DNA of 64,000 nt from an uncultured Bacteroidales bacterium (GTDB lineage: Bacteria > Bacteroidota > Bacteroidia > Bacteroidales > UBA932), in NCBI GenBank assembly GCA_944326225.1, contig CALVDI010000005.1, positions 1 to 64,000 on the forward strand, in the 5' to 3' direction. A model generated the notes under the pieces. It was not told the DNA's origin and ran no database searches. It saw only the letters and a program-made list of their open reading frames with translations. Position numbers and translations under genes: made by a program. Shown piece after piece: positions 7,917-17,535 of the stretch. Each line of letters opens with the position of its first letter. Position 1 is the stretch's first letter.

Positions 7917-10238
7917 ATGCATATGTATACAGATTTCACAAATGTCGAAAAGACCTATATCGGTTCTGTCAGACATAGATTCCCGACCAACATTCCCTAC
8001 ATCACTGTAGAGAATTTCCCCAAACTAGGCAAATTGACCGCCTTCCGTTTTCTGGAATGGGCTGCCGAACATCCGGACGGAGTCATCAGCCTCCCCACCG
8101 GCAAGACTCCTGAATACTTTATCGCATGGGTCAAGAAAATCCTGGCGGAATGGGACACCAGGGAAGGTCAGGCTTCCCGAGAGGAAAGCGGGCTGCTGAC
8201 GACCTGCAAACCGGATCTGCGCGGACTGCACTTTGTACAGATAGACGAATTCTACCCAATAGATCCCCGACAGCACAACAGCTTCTATAATTACGTTCAA
8301 AAGTATTACGTTGAGGACTTCGGCCTGGATGCATCCAAAGGCATCTTCATCAACTGCGAGCAGATACCTCTGGCGGACAACAAGCACTTTACGGAGGTAT
8401 TCCCTGACGGAGTGATCGATCTGAGCCTGCGCTACCGCAACGCAAAGACCTCTGCCGAGGAGATACAGCAGAAGTCCATCTTCTTGATAGACAACTGGTG
8501 CGCTGAGTACGACCAGAAAGTCAGAGATCTGGGCGGCATCGGATTCTTCCTCGGAGGCATCGGTCCCGACGGACACATAGCATTCAACGTCCGCGGCAGC
8601 GACCCCCACTCCACCACCCGCCTGACCCACACCAACTACGAGACTCAGGCCGCTGCAGCAAGCGATCTCGGCGGTATCGAGATTTCCCGGATCAAGCCGG
8701 TAATCACCATCGGCCTGGACACCATCACTTACAACCCGGAGGCTGTGGCCATCATCTTCGCGGCCGGAGAGGCAAAAGCTCCCGTCGTTGCTGACGCGCT
8801 TGAGAAGACACCCTCGAATCTCTACCCTGCATCTGTCCTTACCCGCCTGCCAAACGGACGCTTCTACCTGACCACCGGCGCAGCGTCCATGCTGCATGAG
8901 TCGATCTACCACTATTATGCAGACTCACCCTGGTCTCAGGAGAAAACCGACAGAGCTGTTCTGGACTGCTGCAACCGCATCAACAAGTACGGCGACAAGA
9001 TTACTCTCGAAGACCTGAAGGCCGACGAATACTGCAGCATGATCCCCGGCCTTAACGAGAATACGATTCAAAGCGTCATCGACTCCATGACGAAGAAGAT
9101 TGCCAAAGGCACGTCCACCTGGAGCAACGAGACATTCTACTACACCGGACCCCACCACGACGACATCCTTCTTGGACTTCTGCCCCACATCCACAGAGTA
9201 TCACGCAACGAGACCAACGACTCTCACTTCTCGGTAATGACCTCAGGCTTCAACGCCGTAACCAACCACTTTCTGATCGATGCCCTGAACGAGACCGTCG
9301 GCTTCCTCGACGCAGGAAGGATCCAGATGACAGACTACCCCGACTTCTTCACCAAAGGCTGGAAGGAAAAACGCGAGAAAGACATCTATCACTCTCTGAT
9401 CAACGTCGCCTCCGGCAACGAAGAGGAGCGCAAGAGAGGCCGGTCGCACCGACTCGTACGCGACTTCATCGAAATTTACGGTGTGAAGGACAAAAAGGAA
9501 CTGCGCGCCAAGATTCTCGACGTGATTGACGAGACCCGTCATAGCTACGACGGCCAGAAGATGTCCGCTGACATCCGCCTGCTCAAGGGCATGATCCGTG
9601 AGTTCGAGGAAGAGCTGGTATGGGGATTCTTCGGCATCAAGAACGAGAACGTGCATCACCTTCGCCTGGGATTCTATACCGGCGACATCTTCACCGAACA
9701 GCCCAACCGCGAGCGCGACGTCGCCCCCATCCTGGAGGAACTGCGCACCATCAAGCCTACCGTGATCAGCATCGCCTTTGACCCTGAGGGCAGCGGCCCC
9801 GACACCCACTACAAGGTACTTCAGGCCATCGCCGAAGCCATCCGCGAGTGGGGCAAAGAGACCGACCTGAGCAATCTCAAGATCTGGGGCTACCGCAATG
9901 TATGGTACCGCTTCCTCCCTTCCGAGGCAACCCACATCGTACCCGTGTCACTCAACGCCATGAGCGTGTTCGACAATGCTTTCTGCAACTGCTATGCATC
10001 CCAGGTACATGCCGACTTCCCCAGCTACATGCTCGACGGTAAGTTCAGCGACCTGGCCAAGATCATCTGGGTGGACCAACTGTCCAAGGTACAGAGAGTT
10101 CTCGGCAAGCCGTTCTTCTACCAGAACCCCAGTCCGAGGCTCAGGACCACTCACGGTCTGCTTTTCTTCAAGGAGATGAACGTAGAAGAGTTCCTGCAGT
10201 CAGCCCGCGAGCTGCAGAAATCCATGACCAACATCTAG
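7917..10238 (+). CDS. Two-domain NagB-like (glucosamine-6-phosphate deaminase family) and PIG-L/LmbE-like protein
   Basis: At 773 aa this is far longer than NagB itself (about 266). Residues about 25-345 form a NagB/RpiA-type sugar-phosphate domain with VISLPTGKTPEYF, VQIDEFYPI and GGIGPDGHIAFN. Residues about 400-750 look like a PIG-L/LmbE deacetylase domain, with GPHHDDILLG where the family has HPDDE and a later PDTHYKV. Two catalytic positions differ: the Glu after HIAFN in E. coli NagB is Val here, and the Glu of HPDDE is Ile. The family suggests amino-sugar metabolism, possibly deacetylation plus deamination, but the activity is inference. It heads a likely two-gene operon with DUF4294. 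An ATG two codons in is an alternative start. Confidence 0.8.
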   Translation: MHMYTDFTNVEKTYIGSVRHRFPTNIPYITVENFPKLGKLTAFRFLEWAAEHPDGVISLPTGKTPEYFIAWVKKILAEWDTREGQASREESGLLTTCKPDLRGLHFVQIDEFYPIDPRQHNSFYNYVQKYYVEDFGLDASKGIFINCEQIPLADNKHFTEVFPDGVIDLSLRYRNAKTSAEEIQQKSIFLIDNWCAEYDQKVRDLGGIGFFLGGIGPDGHIAFNVRGSDPHSTTRLTHTNYETQAAAASDLGGIEISRIKPVITIGLDTITYNPEAVAIIFAAGEAKAPVVADALEKTPSNLYPASVLTRLPNGRFYLTTGAASMLHESIYHYYADSPWSQEKTDRAVLDCCNRINKYGDKITLEDLKADEYCSMIPGLNENTIQSVIDSMTKKIAKGTSTWSNETFYYTGPHHDDILLGLLPHIHRVSRNETNDSHFSVMTSGFNAVTNHFLIDALNETVGFLDAGRIQMTDYPDFFTKGWKEKREKDIYHSLINVASGNEEERKRGRSHRLVRDFIEIYGVKDKKELRAKILDVIDETRHSYDGQKMSADIRLLKGMIREFEEELVWGFFGIKNENVHHLRLGFYTGDIFTEQPNRERDVAPILEELRTIKPTVISIAFDPEGSGPDTHYKVLQAIAEAIREWGKETDLSNLKIWGYRNVWYRFLPSEATHIVPVSLNAMSVFDNAFCNCYASQVHADFPSYMLDGKFSDLAKIIWVDQLSKVQRVLGKPFFYQNPSPRLRTTHGLLFFKEMNVEEFLQSARELQKSMTNI

Positions 10239-10248
10239 ACTTGCAGGC

Positions 10249-10908
10249 ATGAGGCGTCTCGTCCTGATACTCGCACTACTGTCATTCACCGCCACAGGGC
10301 TATGGTCTCAGGACAGGGACGGGACGCCTATGCAATTTATCGTCGATAAAAACGGAGACACCGTTTACATCGACAACATCGAGCCGGTGTACAAGTCCGC
10401 AAAACGCAAGGGCAAGGCCTGGCGGAAATATTACCGTCTGGTACATAATTTCGCCAAGGCCTATCCTTACGCCCTGCTTGCTGAGGAAAAACTGCGCGAG
10501 GCCGACTCGACCATAGCCACAGAAGGTTTCAACAAAAGACAGAAGAACCGCTACATCAACATCCTACAGGACGAACTGTTTGACACCTTTGAGAAACCCC
10601 TGAGAAATCTCACCGTCAGCCAAGGAAAACTTCTGCTGCGCCTGATAGACAGACAGACAGGCATCACCCCCTACGAGATCATAAAAGACTACAAGGGGAA
10701 AGCCGCCGCAGGATTCTGGCAGGGGATTGCCAGACTGTTCGGCTCGGACATGAAAAAACCTTACGACCCTGACGGAGAGGACAGTCAGACAGAAGAGCTC
10801 GTAGAGCTGTACAACAAAGGAGAGTTCAACAGGACGTACCGCTCTATATTCGGGAAGAATCCCCCCGAACCGGTTGCGCACTCCCGTCTGGAAATACCCC
10901 AGAAATAA
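10249..10908 (+). CDS. DUF4294 family exported protein
   Basis: A 219-aa protein of unknown function with an N-terminal signal peptide (LVLILALLSFTATGLWSQ). The body matches DUF4294, a Bacteroidota-specific family: FIVDKNGDTVYIDNIEPVY, RKYYRLVHNFAKAYPYALLA, and the IDRQTGITPYEIIKDYKG segment. It starts 10 bp after the NagB-like gene and is probably cotranscribed. Its last 65 bp overlap the convergent metallophosphoesterase gene. Confidence 0.85.
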   Translation: MRRLVLILALLSFTATGLWSQDRDGTPMQFIVDKNGDTVYIDNIEPVYKSAKRKGKAWRKYYRLVHNFAKAYPYALLAEEKLREADSTIATEGFNKRQKNRYINILQDELFDTFEKPLRNLTVSQGKLLLRLIDRQTGITPYEIIKDYKGKAAAGFWQGIARLFGSDMKKPYDPDGEDSQTEELVELYNKGEFNRTYRSIFGKNPPEPVAHSRLEIPQK

Positions 10909-11662
10909 TCTCCAGACAGCCGTTCCGATATACGGCATACTCACCACCGTCAATCCAGCATCCAAGAATATGCATCCTGCCTCCGGAAGGTATGTCTATT
11001 GCTCCGGGAGTATGATAATGTCCGAATATATAATAATCCACACCGGCCCCTCCGTGAGTCTCCCTATACTTCTTTCCGAAGGCATCCGCAAAATGATACA
11101 GCGGCTCGTCCGCTCCTCTGAACACATAACGGCCGGCATTGCCCGGCTCATTCTTCATCTTACGCGAATGTCCCGCCCACGCATATCCCAGACCGAAAGC
11201 CCAGCGCGGATGCAACGCGCTGAACAGAACCTGAAGTGCGCGGTTGTGAAAAGCCCAGCGTATCAGTCGGAACATAGTGTCAGTACGACCCAGGCCGTCT
11301 CCGTGCCCAAGACAGAACAGACGGTTGTCTATCCGTACAACGTATGGCTGACGCAGCACAGTGATTCCCAGCTCTTTCTCAAAATAATCATATACCCACA
11401 CATCGTGATTGCCTCTGAGGAAATAAACCTTGACTCCGCTGTCACACAGCCTGGCAAGAGCCCCGAGAGCCCTGGTATATCCGCGGGGAATAACATATCT
11501 GTACTCATACCAGAAATCAAAAATATCCCCCAGCAGATACACACCTGCAGCCCCTTTTTCCCTTATTGAGTCAAGCAGGGCAACAAAACTCCGTTCAAGA
11601 GCATCCTTGTCACAGAAAGCCGCTCCCAGATGAACATCAGATATAAAATAATAATCAGACAT
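10844..11662 (-). CDS. lpxH: Calcineurin-like phosphoesterase, probable UDP-2,3-diacylglucosamine diphosphatase
   Basis: LpxH cuts UDP-2,3-diacylglucosamine to lipid X in lipid A synthesis. The metal-binding motifs are complete: [33 protein letters not shown] and FGHYHTP. The 272 aa exceed the usual 240-255; the final 25 or so residues ([11 protein letters not shown]) look dispensable. It overlaps uppP by 8 bp and so ends the ftsX-DUF3098-uppP operon, an envelope context that fits lpxH. The symbol is inferred from the family; other phosphoesterases of this class are possible. The 3' end overlaps the DUF4294 gene antisense by 65 bp. Confidence 0.78.
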   Translation of the reverse strand: MSDYYFISDVHLGAAFCDKDALERSFVALLDSIREKGAAGVYLLGDIFDFWYEYRYVIPRGYTRALGALARLCDSGVKVYFLRGNHDVWVYDYFEKELGITVLRQPYVVRIDNRLFCLGHGDGLGRTDTMFRLIRWAFHNRALQVLFSALHPRWAFGLGYAWAGHSRKMKNEPGNAGRYVFRGADEPLYHFADAFGKKYRETHGGAGVDYYIFGHYHTPGAIDIPSGGRMHILGCWIDGGEYAVYRNGCLEIISGVFPDGSAQPVRGDSSRI

Positions 11663-12491
11663 TCTGCTGCATCAATTCGAATATAAAGCAGAAGACGGCT
11701 GCTACACAGCAGTATATGGAGAAGTAACGCAGTCTGGCCTTCTTTACTATACGTATCATCCACCGGCAGGCCATGTATCCCGATACGAAGGCCGTAAGTG
11801 AGCCGAGGGCCAGGGCCGACGCCGATACCCCGGAGGCCCCGGACGAAAAGTCGCCTCCCACCAACTGCAGGAAGGCTTCTCCCAGAATAGGGACCAGCAC
11901 CATAAGGAAAGAAAACTGTGCCATCGAGCTCTTCCTGACGCCCAGCATCAGGCCCGTAGATATCGTCGTGCCCGAACGCGAAAGACCCGGCATCACTGCC
12001 AGTGCCTGAGACAGGCCTATGATAAAAGCCTCCCCGTAACCGACTTCCTTTCCGGGCTCACGGCCCTGCGCTGCAGCCTTGCGGGCCTGTCTGTTCGAGA
12101 GAGTCTCTGAAATAAACAATAGAAAAGCTGTAAGCAGCAGCATACATCCGACTATTATAAGGCCGGAACCGAAAACCGCCTCTACCTGATCCTTGAAAAA
12201 GAACCCGACAACCGCTACCGGTATCATGGAGACACATATCTTCAGAAAATACTGAGTCTGGCTGTTGTACCTGAACTTGAATACTCCACAGACTATATCC
12301 CATATCTCCCTTCGGAACGCGACTATAGTGCTGAGCACTGTCGCGGCATGGACCGCCACCTCGAAACTCAGATTATCTGACTCGATACCGAAAATCGCCT
12401 TGAATATAGCCAGATGACCACTGCTGCTGACCGGCAGAAACTCCGTGAGTCCCTGAATAAGGCCAAGCACGACAGCATGAAACCACTCCAT
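11655..12491 (-). CDS. uppP: Undecaprenyl-diphosphatase
   Basis: UppP (BacA) recycles undecaprenyl pyrophosphate, the lipid carrier of cell-wall and O-antigen synthesis, in the inner membrane. The 278-aa product has both active-site motifs, [13 protein letters not shown] near residue 17 and [10 protein letters not shown] near residue 170, and about eight hydrophobic segments. It lies 3 bp after the DUF3098 gene. High expression gives bacitracin resistance in other species. Confidence 0.96.
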   Translation of the reverse strand: MEWFHAVVLGLIQGLTEFLPVSSSGHLAIFKAIFGIESDNLSFEVAVHAATVLSTIVAFRREIWDIVCGVFKFRYNSQTQYFLKICVSMIPVAVVGFFFKDQVEAVFGSGLIIVGCMLLLTAFLLFISETLSNRQARKAAAQGREPGKEVGYGEAFIIGLSQALAVMPGLSRSGTTISTGLMLGVRKSSMAQFSFLMVLVPILGEAFLQLVGGDFSSGASGVSASALALGSLTAFVSGYMACRWMIRIVKKARLRYFSIYCCVAAVFCFIFELMQQNV

Positions 12492-12494
12492 AGT

Positions 12495-12734
12495 CTATCT
12501 TTTTCTAAAAAGCTTTATCGGTTCTCTTTTCAGAAGCACCACAATCTCGATTATGAAACCCAGCAGTATCAGCAAGGGCGCAATATACATGCGCGTAAAA
12601 CTGAAAAGCCCGTAATTGAACACCTCCGGACTGTCGGCTCCGCCCCCCAGCAGAAACAGATAACCGACGAGCATCACCGCGAATCCGACAATCAGATACA
12701 GGATATTCTCCTTAGGAACAGCAAATTTATCCAT
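12495..12734 (-). CDS. DUF3098 small membrane protein
   Basis: A 79-aa protein with two membrane segments (YLIVGFAVMLVGYLFLLGGG and YIAPLLILLGFIIEIVVLL). DUF3098 is found in Bacteroidota almost always between ftsX and uppP, as here. The function is unknown; the linkage suggests a role with division or cell-wall synthesis. Confidence 0.88.
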   Translation of the reverse strand: MDKFAVPKENILYLIVGFAVMLVGYLFLLGGGADSPEVFNYGLFSFTRMYIAPLLILLGFIIEIVVLLKREPIKLFRKR

Positions 12735-12753
12735 CTTCTTTATACTTATTTAC

Positions 12754-13632
12754 TTAATAATACAGTTCATTCTTGGTCAACGATATCATTCCTCTTACTC
12801 CAAAAGCCGTGGACACCATACATATCAATATGCCCAACACTATTACGGCCAGCATCACAATTCCCAACAGAAGCGCGTCAAAAAGAGAGAATAGCTGATA
12901 GAACTCATTGCGTATCATATAAAGAGCGCACAGCACGAACACATCGGCCACAGCTCCCGATATCAGGCCCTGAAAAAAAGCCTGGCCGACAAAGGGACGG
13001 GAGATAAAGCCTTTTGTCGCACCGACAAGCCTCATCGTATGGATTGTAAAACGCTTGGCATAGACATTGAGGCGCACCGTATTGTTGATGAGCACCACAG
13101 ATATGAATAGCAGCAGAAGTACGAAAACACCTGCCACTATCCCTATACGCTCGATATTGGCATTGAGCAGCTCCACCAGAGACTGCTGATAGACGACATC
13201 CTCCACCATTGGGAAACCGTACAGCACCTCTTCTATAACCCGGAGACTGTCCGTGAATATATAATCAGCAGCTATCTGAAACTCCAGCGACACAGGTATC
13301 GGGTTGGTGTCAAATACATCCAGAAAATCTTCGCCCAGCAGCTCCCGCATCTCCTCGGTGCCCTCTTCTCTGGAGACAATCCGCACGCCCTTTACATAAA
13401 CCGACTCCTCCATCCTGTCAGCAAGTCCGGAAGCATCAGCCTCATCAGCCTCCATCCCGAGGACTGCAGTGACTGTGATATTCTCCTTGAAATAATTGGA
13501 AACAGACTTTGCGTTGACGATGAGCACCCCAGTCATTCCCACCAGGAACAGCACAAGACTGATGCTGATCACTGATGAGAAATAAGACCTCAACAGTCTT
13601 CTATACAGGATATTACTTTCATTTACCGTCAT
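12754..13632 (-). CDS. ftsX: Cell-division protein FtsX
   Basis: FtsX is the membrane part of the FtsEX complex, which controls peptidoglycan hydrolases at the septum. The 292-aa product has an N-terminal membrane segment, a periplasmic domain of about 120 residues and three C-terminal membrane segments with the FtsX-family motif TIHTMRLVGATKGFISRPFVGQ (part: MRLVGATKGFI). ftsE is not adjacent, which is common in Bacteroidota. It is the first gene of the ftsX-DUF3098-uppP-lpxH run. Confidence 0.93.
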   Translation of the reverse strand: MTVNESNILYRRLLRSYFSSVISISLVLFLVGMTGVLIVNAKSVSNYFKENITVTAVLGMEADEADASGLADRMEESVYVKGVRIVSREEGTEEMRELLGEDFLDVFDTNPIPVSLEFQIAADYIFTDSLRVIEEVLYGFPMVEDVVYQQSLVELLNANIERIGIVAGVFVLLLLFISVVLINNTVRLNVYAKRFTIHTMRLVGATKGFISRPFVGQAFFQGLISGAVADVFVLCALYMIRNEFYQLFSLFDALLLGIVMLAVIVLGILICMVSTAFGVRGMISLTKNELYY

Positions 13633-13655
13633 CGTCCGACTTATGATAAATCCCT

Positions 13656-13663
13656 CAAAGATA
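13656..13663 (-). promoter_or_regulatory. Possible -7 promoter element upstream of ftsX
   Basis: Minus-strand TATCTTTG fits TAnnTTTG and lies 24 bp before the ftsX ATG. I see no TTTG at the expected -33 position. Confidence 0.4.
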
Positions 13664-13697
13664 AATAAAAAGATAATTATATTAGATTTTTTATTAT

Positions 13698-13705
13698 TAT
13701 ATTTG
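13698..13705 (+). promoter_or_regulatory. Possible -7 promoter element upstream of the glycogen synthase-like gene
   Basis: TATATTTG fits TAnnTTTG and lies 16 bp before the ATG. The -33 region is AT-rich without a clear TTTG. Confidence 0.45.
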
Positions 13706-13721
13706 CAAAAAAGTATCTGAA

Positions 13722-14555
13722 ATGAAAGATCCCAAAAGAGTTTTATTCGTCAATTCGGAGATTTATCCATACCTGCCTGAAAGCACTATATCCATAGTCG
13801 GACGGTACCTTCCTCAGGGCATACAGGAGTCAGGCAAGGAGATCCGCACGTTCATGCCCCGGTTCGGATGCATCAACGAGAGACGCAACCAACTTCACGA
13901 AGTTATCAGACTCTCAGGGATGAACATGGTCATCAATGACATAGACCGTCCTTTGGTGATCAAGGTGGCCTCCATATCATCTGCCAGGATGCAGATCTAT
14001 TTCATCGACAATGACGATTATTTTCATAAGAAATTCGTATACGAGGATGCCGAGGGCAACTTTCTGGAGGACAACGACGAAAGGGCGATATTTTTTGCCA
14101 GAGGCATATTGGAAACAGTAAAGAAACTCCGCTGGAAACCTGACATAGTACACTGCTCCGGCTGGATATCGCACCTGGTACCGCTGTACCTGAAAAAAGC
14201 ATACAAGAACGACCCTATATTCTCCAACGCCAAAGCGGTAGTCTCTCTGTATGACGAATATCTTGACTGCCGGTTCGACCCGGACATGAAAAGCAAGATA
14301 CCCGTCACCGGCATCAAGGCAAAAGATATCGAAGTGATGAAGGAAGCCACTGGCATAAATCTTGCAAAACTTGCCGTTCAATACGCCGACGCTGTCATTC
14401 TGGGTTCGGAAGACACAAGACAGGAGCTGACGGACTTCATCAGCAAAAAGGGAGTTCCGACACTCGCATACTGTCCCATCGACCATCCAGACAGCACCTA
14501 TATACAAAAGTACAATGAATTTTACGACAAATTACTGGAAGAAGATGACCAATAG
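13722..14555 (+). CDS. Glycogen/starch synthase-like protein, GT5 N-terminal domain only
   Basis: The 277-aa product matches the N-terminal half of ADP-glucose glycogen synthases (GT5): RVLFVNSEIYPYLPES, then LPQGIQESGKEIRTFMPRFG and WKPDIVHCSGWISHLVPLYL. True GlgA is about 480 aa with a second Rossmann domain that holds the nucleotide sugar; that half is absent, and no frameshift remnant follows. Short proteins of this kind are widespread in Bacteroidales, so it is probably a real family and not a pseudogene. Whether it makes glycan is unknown. It overlaps the next gene by 11 bp. Confidence 0.82.
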   Translation: MKDPKRVLFVNSEIYPYLPESTISIVGRYLPQGIQESGKEIRTFMPRFGCINERRNQLHEVIRLSGMNMVINDIDRPLVIKVASISSARMQIYFIDNDDYFHKKFVYEDAEGNFLEDNDERAIFFARGILETVKKLRWKPDIVHCSGWISHLVPLYLKKAYKNDPIFSNAKAVVSLYDEYLDCRFDPDMKSKIPVTGIKAKDIEVMKEATGINLAKLAVQYADAVILGSEDTRQELTDFISKKGVPTLAYCPIDHPDSTYIQKYNEFYDKLLEEDDQ

Positions 14556-15909
14556 CCCCAACTCTGTCATTCTTTGCCTCCTTTGCCTGCTGCTGCCCGT
14601 ATCATGTGTTGAGAATGACAGGACTCTAGGAGACGGACTTCTGCCGGAAGAATCCATACTGCATCTGGGAATAAAGACTTTTGACCTGCCCATAACCAAC
14701 AGGACAAGCGACTCAGTACAGGCGGTTAACGGACTGAGACTGCTGGTAGGCACCATGACTGATCCGGTGTTCGGGACAGTTACATCAAGCGGTGCGACCC
14801 ATATAGTTCCATACTCTGATTCCACCGACTTCGGAGTCAACCCTGAACTCATCTCGGCATACCTCACTCTTTCCATAGATTCCACATACTACCTGGACAA
14901 CGACCAGAAAGGCATACACCAGAGAATAAAGATCTACAGACTTCTGACGGACCTTGACAGTACACGTACAGGATTCTGCAATTCCCTCACGGCAGAGAAC
15001 CACAGCCTGGAACCAGTTACGGTCAGCGATCCGGTCATCTACGGCACAGGTGAAATCCGAATAGAGCTGCGGAAAGATTTCGCACAGGAGCTGCTCGACA
15101 CCACACCTGAGGAATTCGAGGATTTTTCCCTCTTCATCGACCGCATTCCCGGTCTGTACATACAGGCGGAGCCGTCACTCGGCACATCTGGAGGCAGGAT
15201 GAACTACATCTCTATCGGAAACTCCACCATCAATCTCAAATACACGCTAAACGACCCTGAAAAAGGCATCAGCGGACTGGACACTACCGAATCATTTGCT
15301 TTCGGCTACTACAATTATCCGGTATACAATTTTTTCTCCACCGGTTCAGCTTCCCTCGCCAGTGACAGTCCCGGTGACTATCTCTATCTGGAAGGACTCT
15401 CCGGCATAAAACCGCACATAGCGGCCTCCGACCTCAAGTCGATGCTGGACCGATGGCTGCTTGAAGAGGGCCTGGAAGATCAGACCGTCATCATATCCAG
15501 AGCCGAGCTGATCTTCCCCTACGAGATGCCACAGGACTACGAACGCTTCAACACAGAGCACCCAGAATACATCTACGCCTTCACCAACACGCCCTGGGCT
15601 ACGGACACACTGCGGTACTACAAACCCCTTCCAGAGATATACGACATCTCCAACATAGGATCCATCGACCGCTCACACCAGCAATACAGCATGGACATTA
15701 CCAGTTACATTCAGCAGCTGACCGGTACTCCGTCCCAGGACATCACCGCTGCCCAGGATCTCTGGATAGCTCCTATGAAGTATAGGGTCAACCTTCTGGA
15801 CGAGCGTATCTATGACCTGGACAACTACAATTACAACAAAATCATCCTCAACGGTCCGGCCGCCGAAAGAAGGCCTACGATGACAATTACCTACGGAGTA
15901 CTGCAGTAA
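14545..15909 (+). CDS. DUF4270 family lipoprotein
   Basis: A 454-aa surface or periplasmic lipoprotein. I start at 14545, where MTNSPNSVILCLLCLLLPVSC gives a signal peptide and lipobox (LPVSC), preceded by GGAAG; the frame also opens ten codons upstream. The rest is beta-rich and matches DUF4270, a Bacteroidota family of unknown function, with segments such as LRLLVGTMTDPVFG and the C-terminal LDNYNYNKIILNGP. The 11-bp overlap with the GT5 gene indicates coupling. Confidence 0.83.
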   Translation: MTNSPNSVILCLLCLLLPVSCVENDRTLGDGLLPEESILHLGIKTFDLPITNRTSDSVQAVNGLRLLVGTMTDPVFGTVTSSGATHIVPYSDSTDFGVNPELISAYLTLSIDSTYYLDNDQKGIHQRIKIYRLLTDLDSTRTGFCNSLTAENHSLEPVTVSDPVIYGTGEIRIELRKDFAQELLDTTPEEFEDFSLFIDRIPGLYIQAEPSLGTSGGRMNYISIGNSTINLKYTLNDPEKGISGLDTTESFAFGYYNYPVYNFFSTGSASLASDSPGDYLYLEGLSGIKPHIAASDLKSMLDRWLLEEGLEDQTVIISRAELIFPYEMPQDYERFNTEHPEYIYAFTNTPWATDTLRYYKPLPEIYDISNIGSIDRSHQQYSMDITSYIQQLTGTPSQDITAAQDLWIAPMKYRVNLLDERIYDLDNYNYNKIILNGPAAERRPTMTITYGVLQ

Positions 15910-15913
15910 CCGA

Positions 15914-17176
15914 TTACTTTGCTTCACTGAAAGCCTTGAAGACAAGGCACGAATTGTGGCCTCCGAAACCGAAAGTGTTGTTCAGAGCCACTCTGATCTC
16001 CCTTCTCTGAGATTTGTTGAGAGTCAGATTGAGACGATAATCTATATCCGGATCCTCAAACTGAAAATTGATGGTCGGAGGCACTATCGAATCTCTGACC
16101 GCATGGATGCAGGCCAATGCCTCCACCGCACCCGCTGCTCCGAGCAGATGCCCGTGCATGGACTTTGTGGAGCTGATATTCAACTTATAAGCATGCTCAC
16201 CGAAAAGACGCTTGACTGCCCGAAGTTCTGCGACATCCCCAAGCGGAGTGGAAGTTCCGTGAACATTGATATAATCCACATCTCCAGGCGACAACGATGC
16301 ATCTTCCAACGCCAGACGCATGACTTTCATCGCACCCTCTCCTTCGGGATGCGGGGCCGTAATATGATAGGCGTCCGCACTTGTGCCGGCTCCAGCCACC
16401 TCCGCGTAAACCCGGGCTCCGCGCTTCAACGCGTGCTCCAGCTCCTCGAATACGAGAACTGCCGAACCTTCGCCCATAACAAAACCGTCACGGGTCGCAT
16501 CAAACGGCCTGGATGCCGTCCTGTACTGCTCATTGTTGGTAGAAAGAGCTTTGGATGAGTCGAATCCACCTATCGACGGCTCGGATATAGGTGCCTCAGC
16601 TCCTCCTGTAAGTATAACATCGGCCTTGCCCAGACGTATCAGATTGAGAGCATCGCCCATAGCATGGGACGAAGAGGCACAGGCAGAAGTTGTGGTATAA
16701 TTGGGCCCCGCAAAACCATACTTTATGGATATCAGACCGGGAGCCATGTCTGATATCATCTTGGTAATAAGAAATGGGCTAAAGCGTGGGATATTTCCTC
16801 CCGCACTATAGCCCATTATCTCTTCCGTAAGGCTCCGAATGCCTCCTATGCCGGAACCCAGTATTACACCTGTCCTATCCAGATCAAGCCGACTGAGATC
16901 CAGTCCGCTGTCCTTGACAGCCTGATCAGCGGCAACCATCGCAAACTGTGCAAAACGGTCGATACGCCTCAGTTCTCTGCGTTCAATACCGTACCGGGAC
17001 GGATCAAAATCTTCAACCGTGCATGCAAACCTGGTCTTGAAAAGAGATGTGTCAAATGTCTTTATAAGTCTCGCTCCACTTATCCCGTTGTCCAGATTGG
17101 AAAAATACTCCCCAACTGAATTGCCCAAGGGATTTATGGTACCGAGTCCTGTGACAACAACCCTTCTCAGCCCCAT
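15914..17176 (-). CDS. fabF: Beta-ketoacyl-ACP synthase II
   Basis: FabF elongates acyl-ACP in type II fatty-acid synthesis. The Cys-His-His triad is present: Cys in TTSACASSSHAMG, His in NVHGTSTPLGD and His in GFGGHNSCL. I start at the ATG at 17174-17176 (MGLRRVVVTGLG), giving 420 aa; a TTG two codons earlier also opens the frame. It lies 7 bp after acpP, the usual acpP-fabF pair. It overlaps nothing and runs towards the DUF4270 gene, 4 bp away. Confidence 0.96.
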   Translation of the reverse strand: MGLRRVVVTGLGTINPLGNSVGEYFSNLDNGISGARLIKTFDTSLFKTRFACTVEDFDPSRYGIERRELRRIDRFAQFAMVAADQAVKDSGLDLSRLDLDRTGVILGSGIGGIRSLTEEIMGYSAGGNIPRFSPFLITKMISDMAPGLISIKYGFAGPNYTTTSACASSSHAMGDALNLIRLGKADVILTGGAEAPISEPSIGGFDSSKALSTNNEQYRTASRPFDATRDGFVMGEGSAVLVFEELEHALKRGARVYAEVAGAGTSADAYHITAPHPEGEGAMKVMRLALEDASLSPGDVDYINVHGTSTPLGDVAELRAVKRLFGEHAYKLNISSTKSMHGHLLGAAGAVEALACIHAVRDSIVPPTINFQFEDPDIDYRLNLTLNKSQRREIRVALNNTFGFGGHNSCLVFKAFSEAK

Positions 17177-17183
17177 GCACAAA

Positions 17184-17420
17184 TTATTTAGTATGCTCCT
17201 CGATATAGTCGATAGCGTCGCCTACTGTCGATATCTTCTCGGCTGCGTCATCAGGAATCTCAATATTGAATTTCTTCTCGAATTCCATGATGAGCTCAAC
17301 AGTGTCGAGAGAGTCAGCTCCTAAATCATTTGTAAAACTTGCTTCACGGGTTACCTCGCCCTCATCTACTCCGAGTTTGTTGACGATGATGGCTGTTACA
17401 TCAGATACAATATCTGCCAT
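17184..17420 (-). CDS. acpP: Acyl carrier protein
   Basis: A 78-aa acidic protein with the phosphopantetheine attachment motif [12 protein letters not shown]; the Ser of DSL takes the cofactor. It carries growing acyl chains for fatty-acid, lipid A and biotin synthesis. The bio genes that use malonyl- and pimeloyl-ACP start 0.7 kb away on the other strand. Confidence 0.97.
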   Translation of the reverse strand: MADIVSDVTAIIVNKLGVDEGEVTREASFTNDLGADSLDTVELIMEFEKKFNIEIPDDAAEKISTVGDAIDYIEEHTK

Positions 17421-17535
17421 GGTCTAAATTTTAGTTAATAATTAGTTAATAATAAAATTTGATGCAAACTAACAAATAATTTTCGGAATTTTAAAATTTT
17501 TATGGAACTTTGCAAGAATCCAATAATTAAATCCG

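Noticed and set aside
13722..14555. Truncated glgA pseudogene
   Set aside because: The frame is intact, no remnant of the C-terminal half follows, and short GT5-type proteins of this size occur widely in Bacteroidales.
15956..16558. 200-codon plus-strand frame opposite fabF
   Set aside because: Antisense to conserved fabF coding sequence, no recognisable domain.
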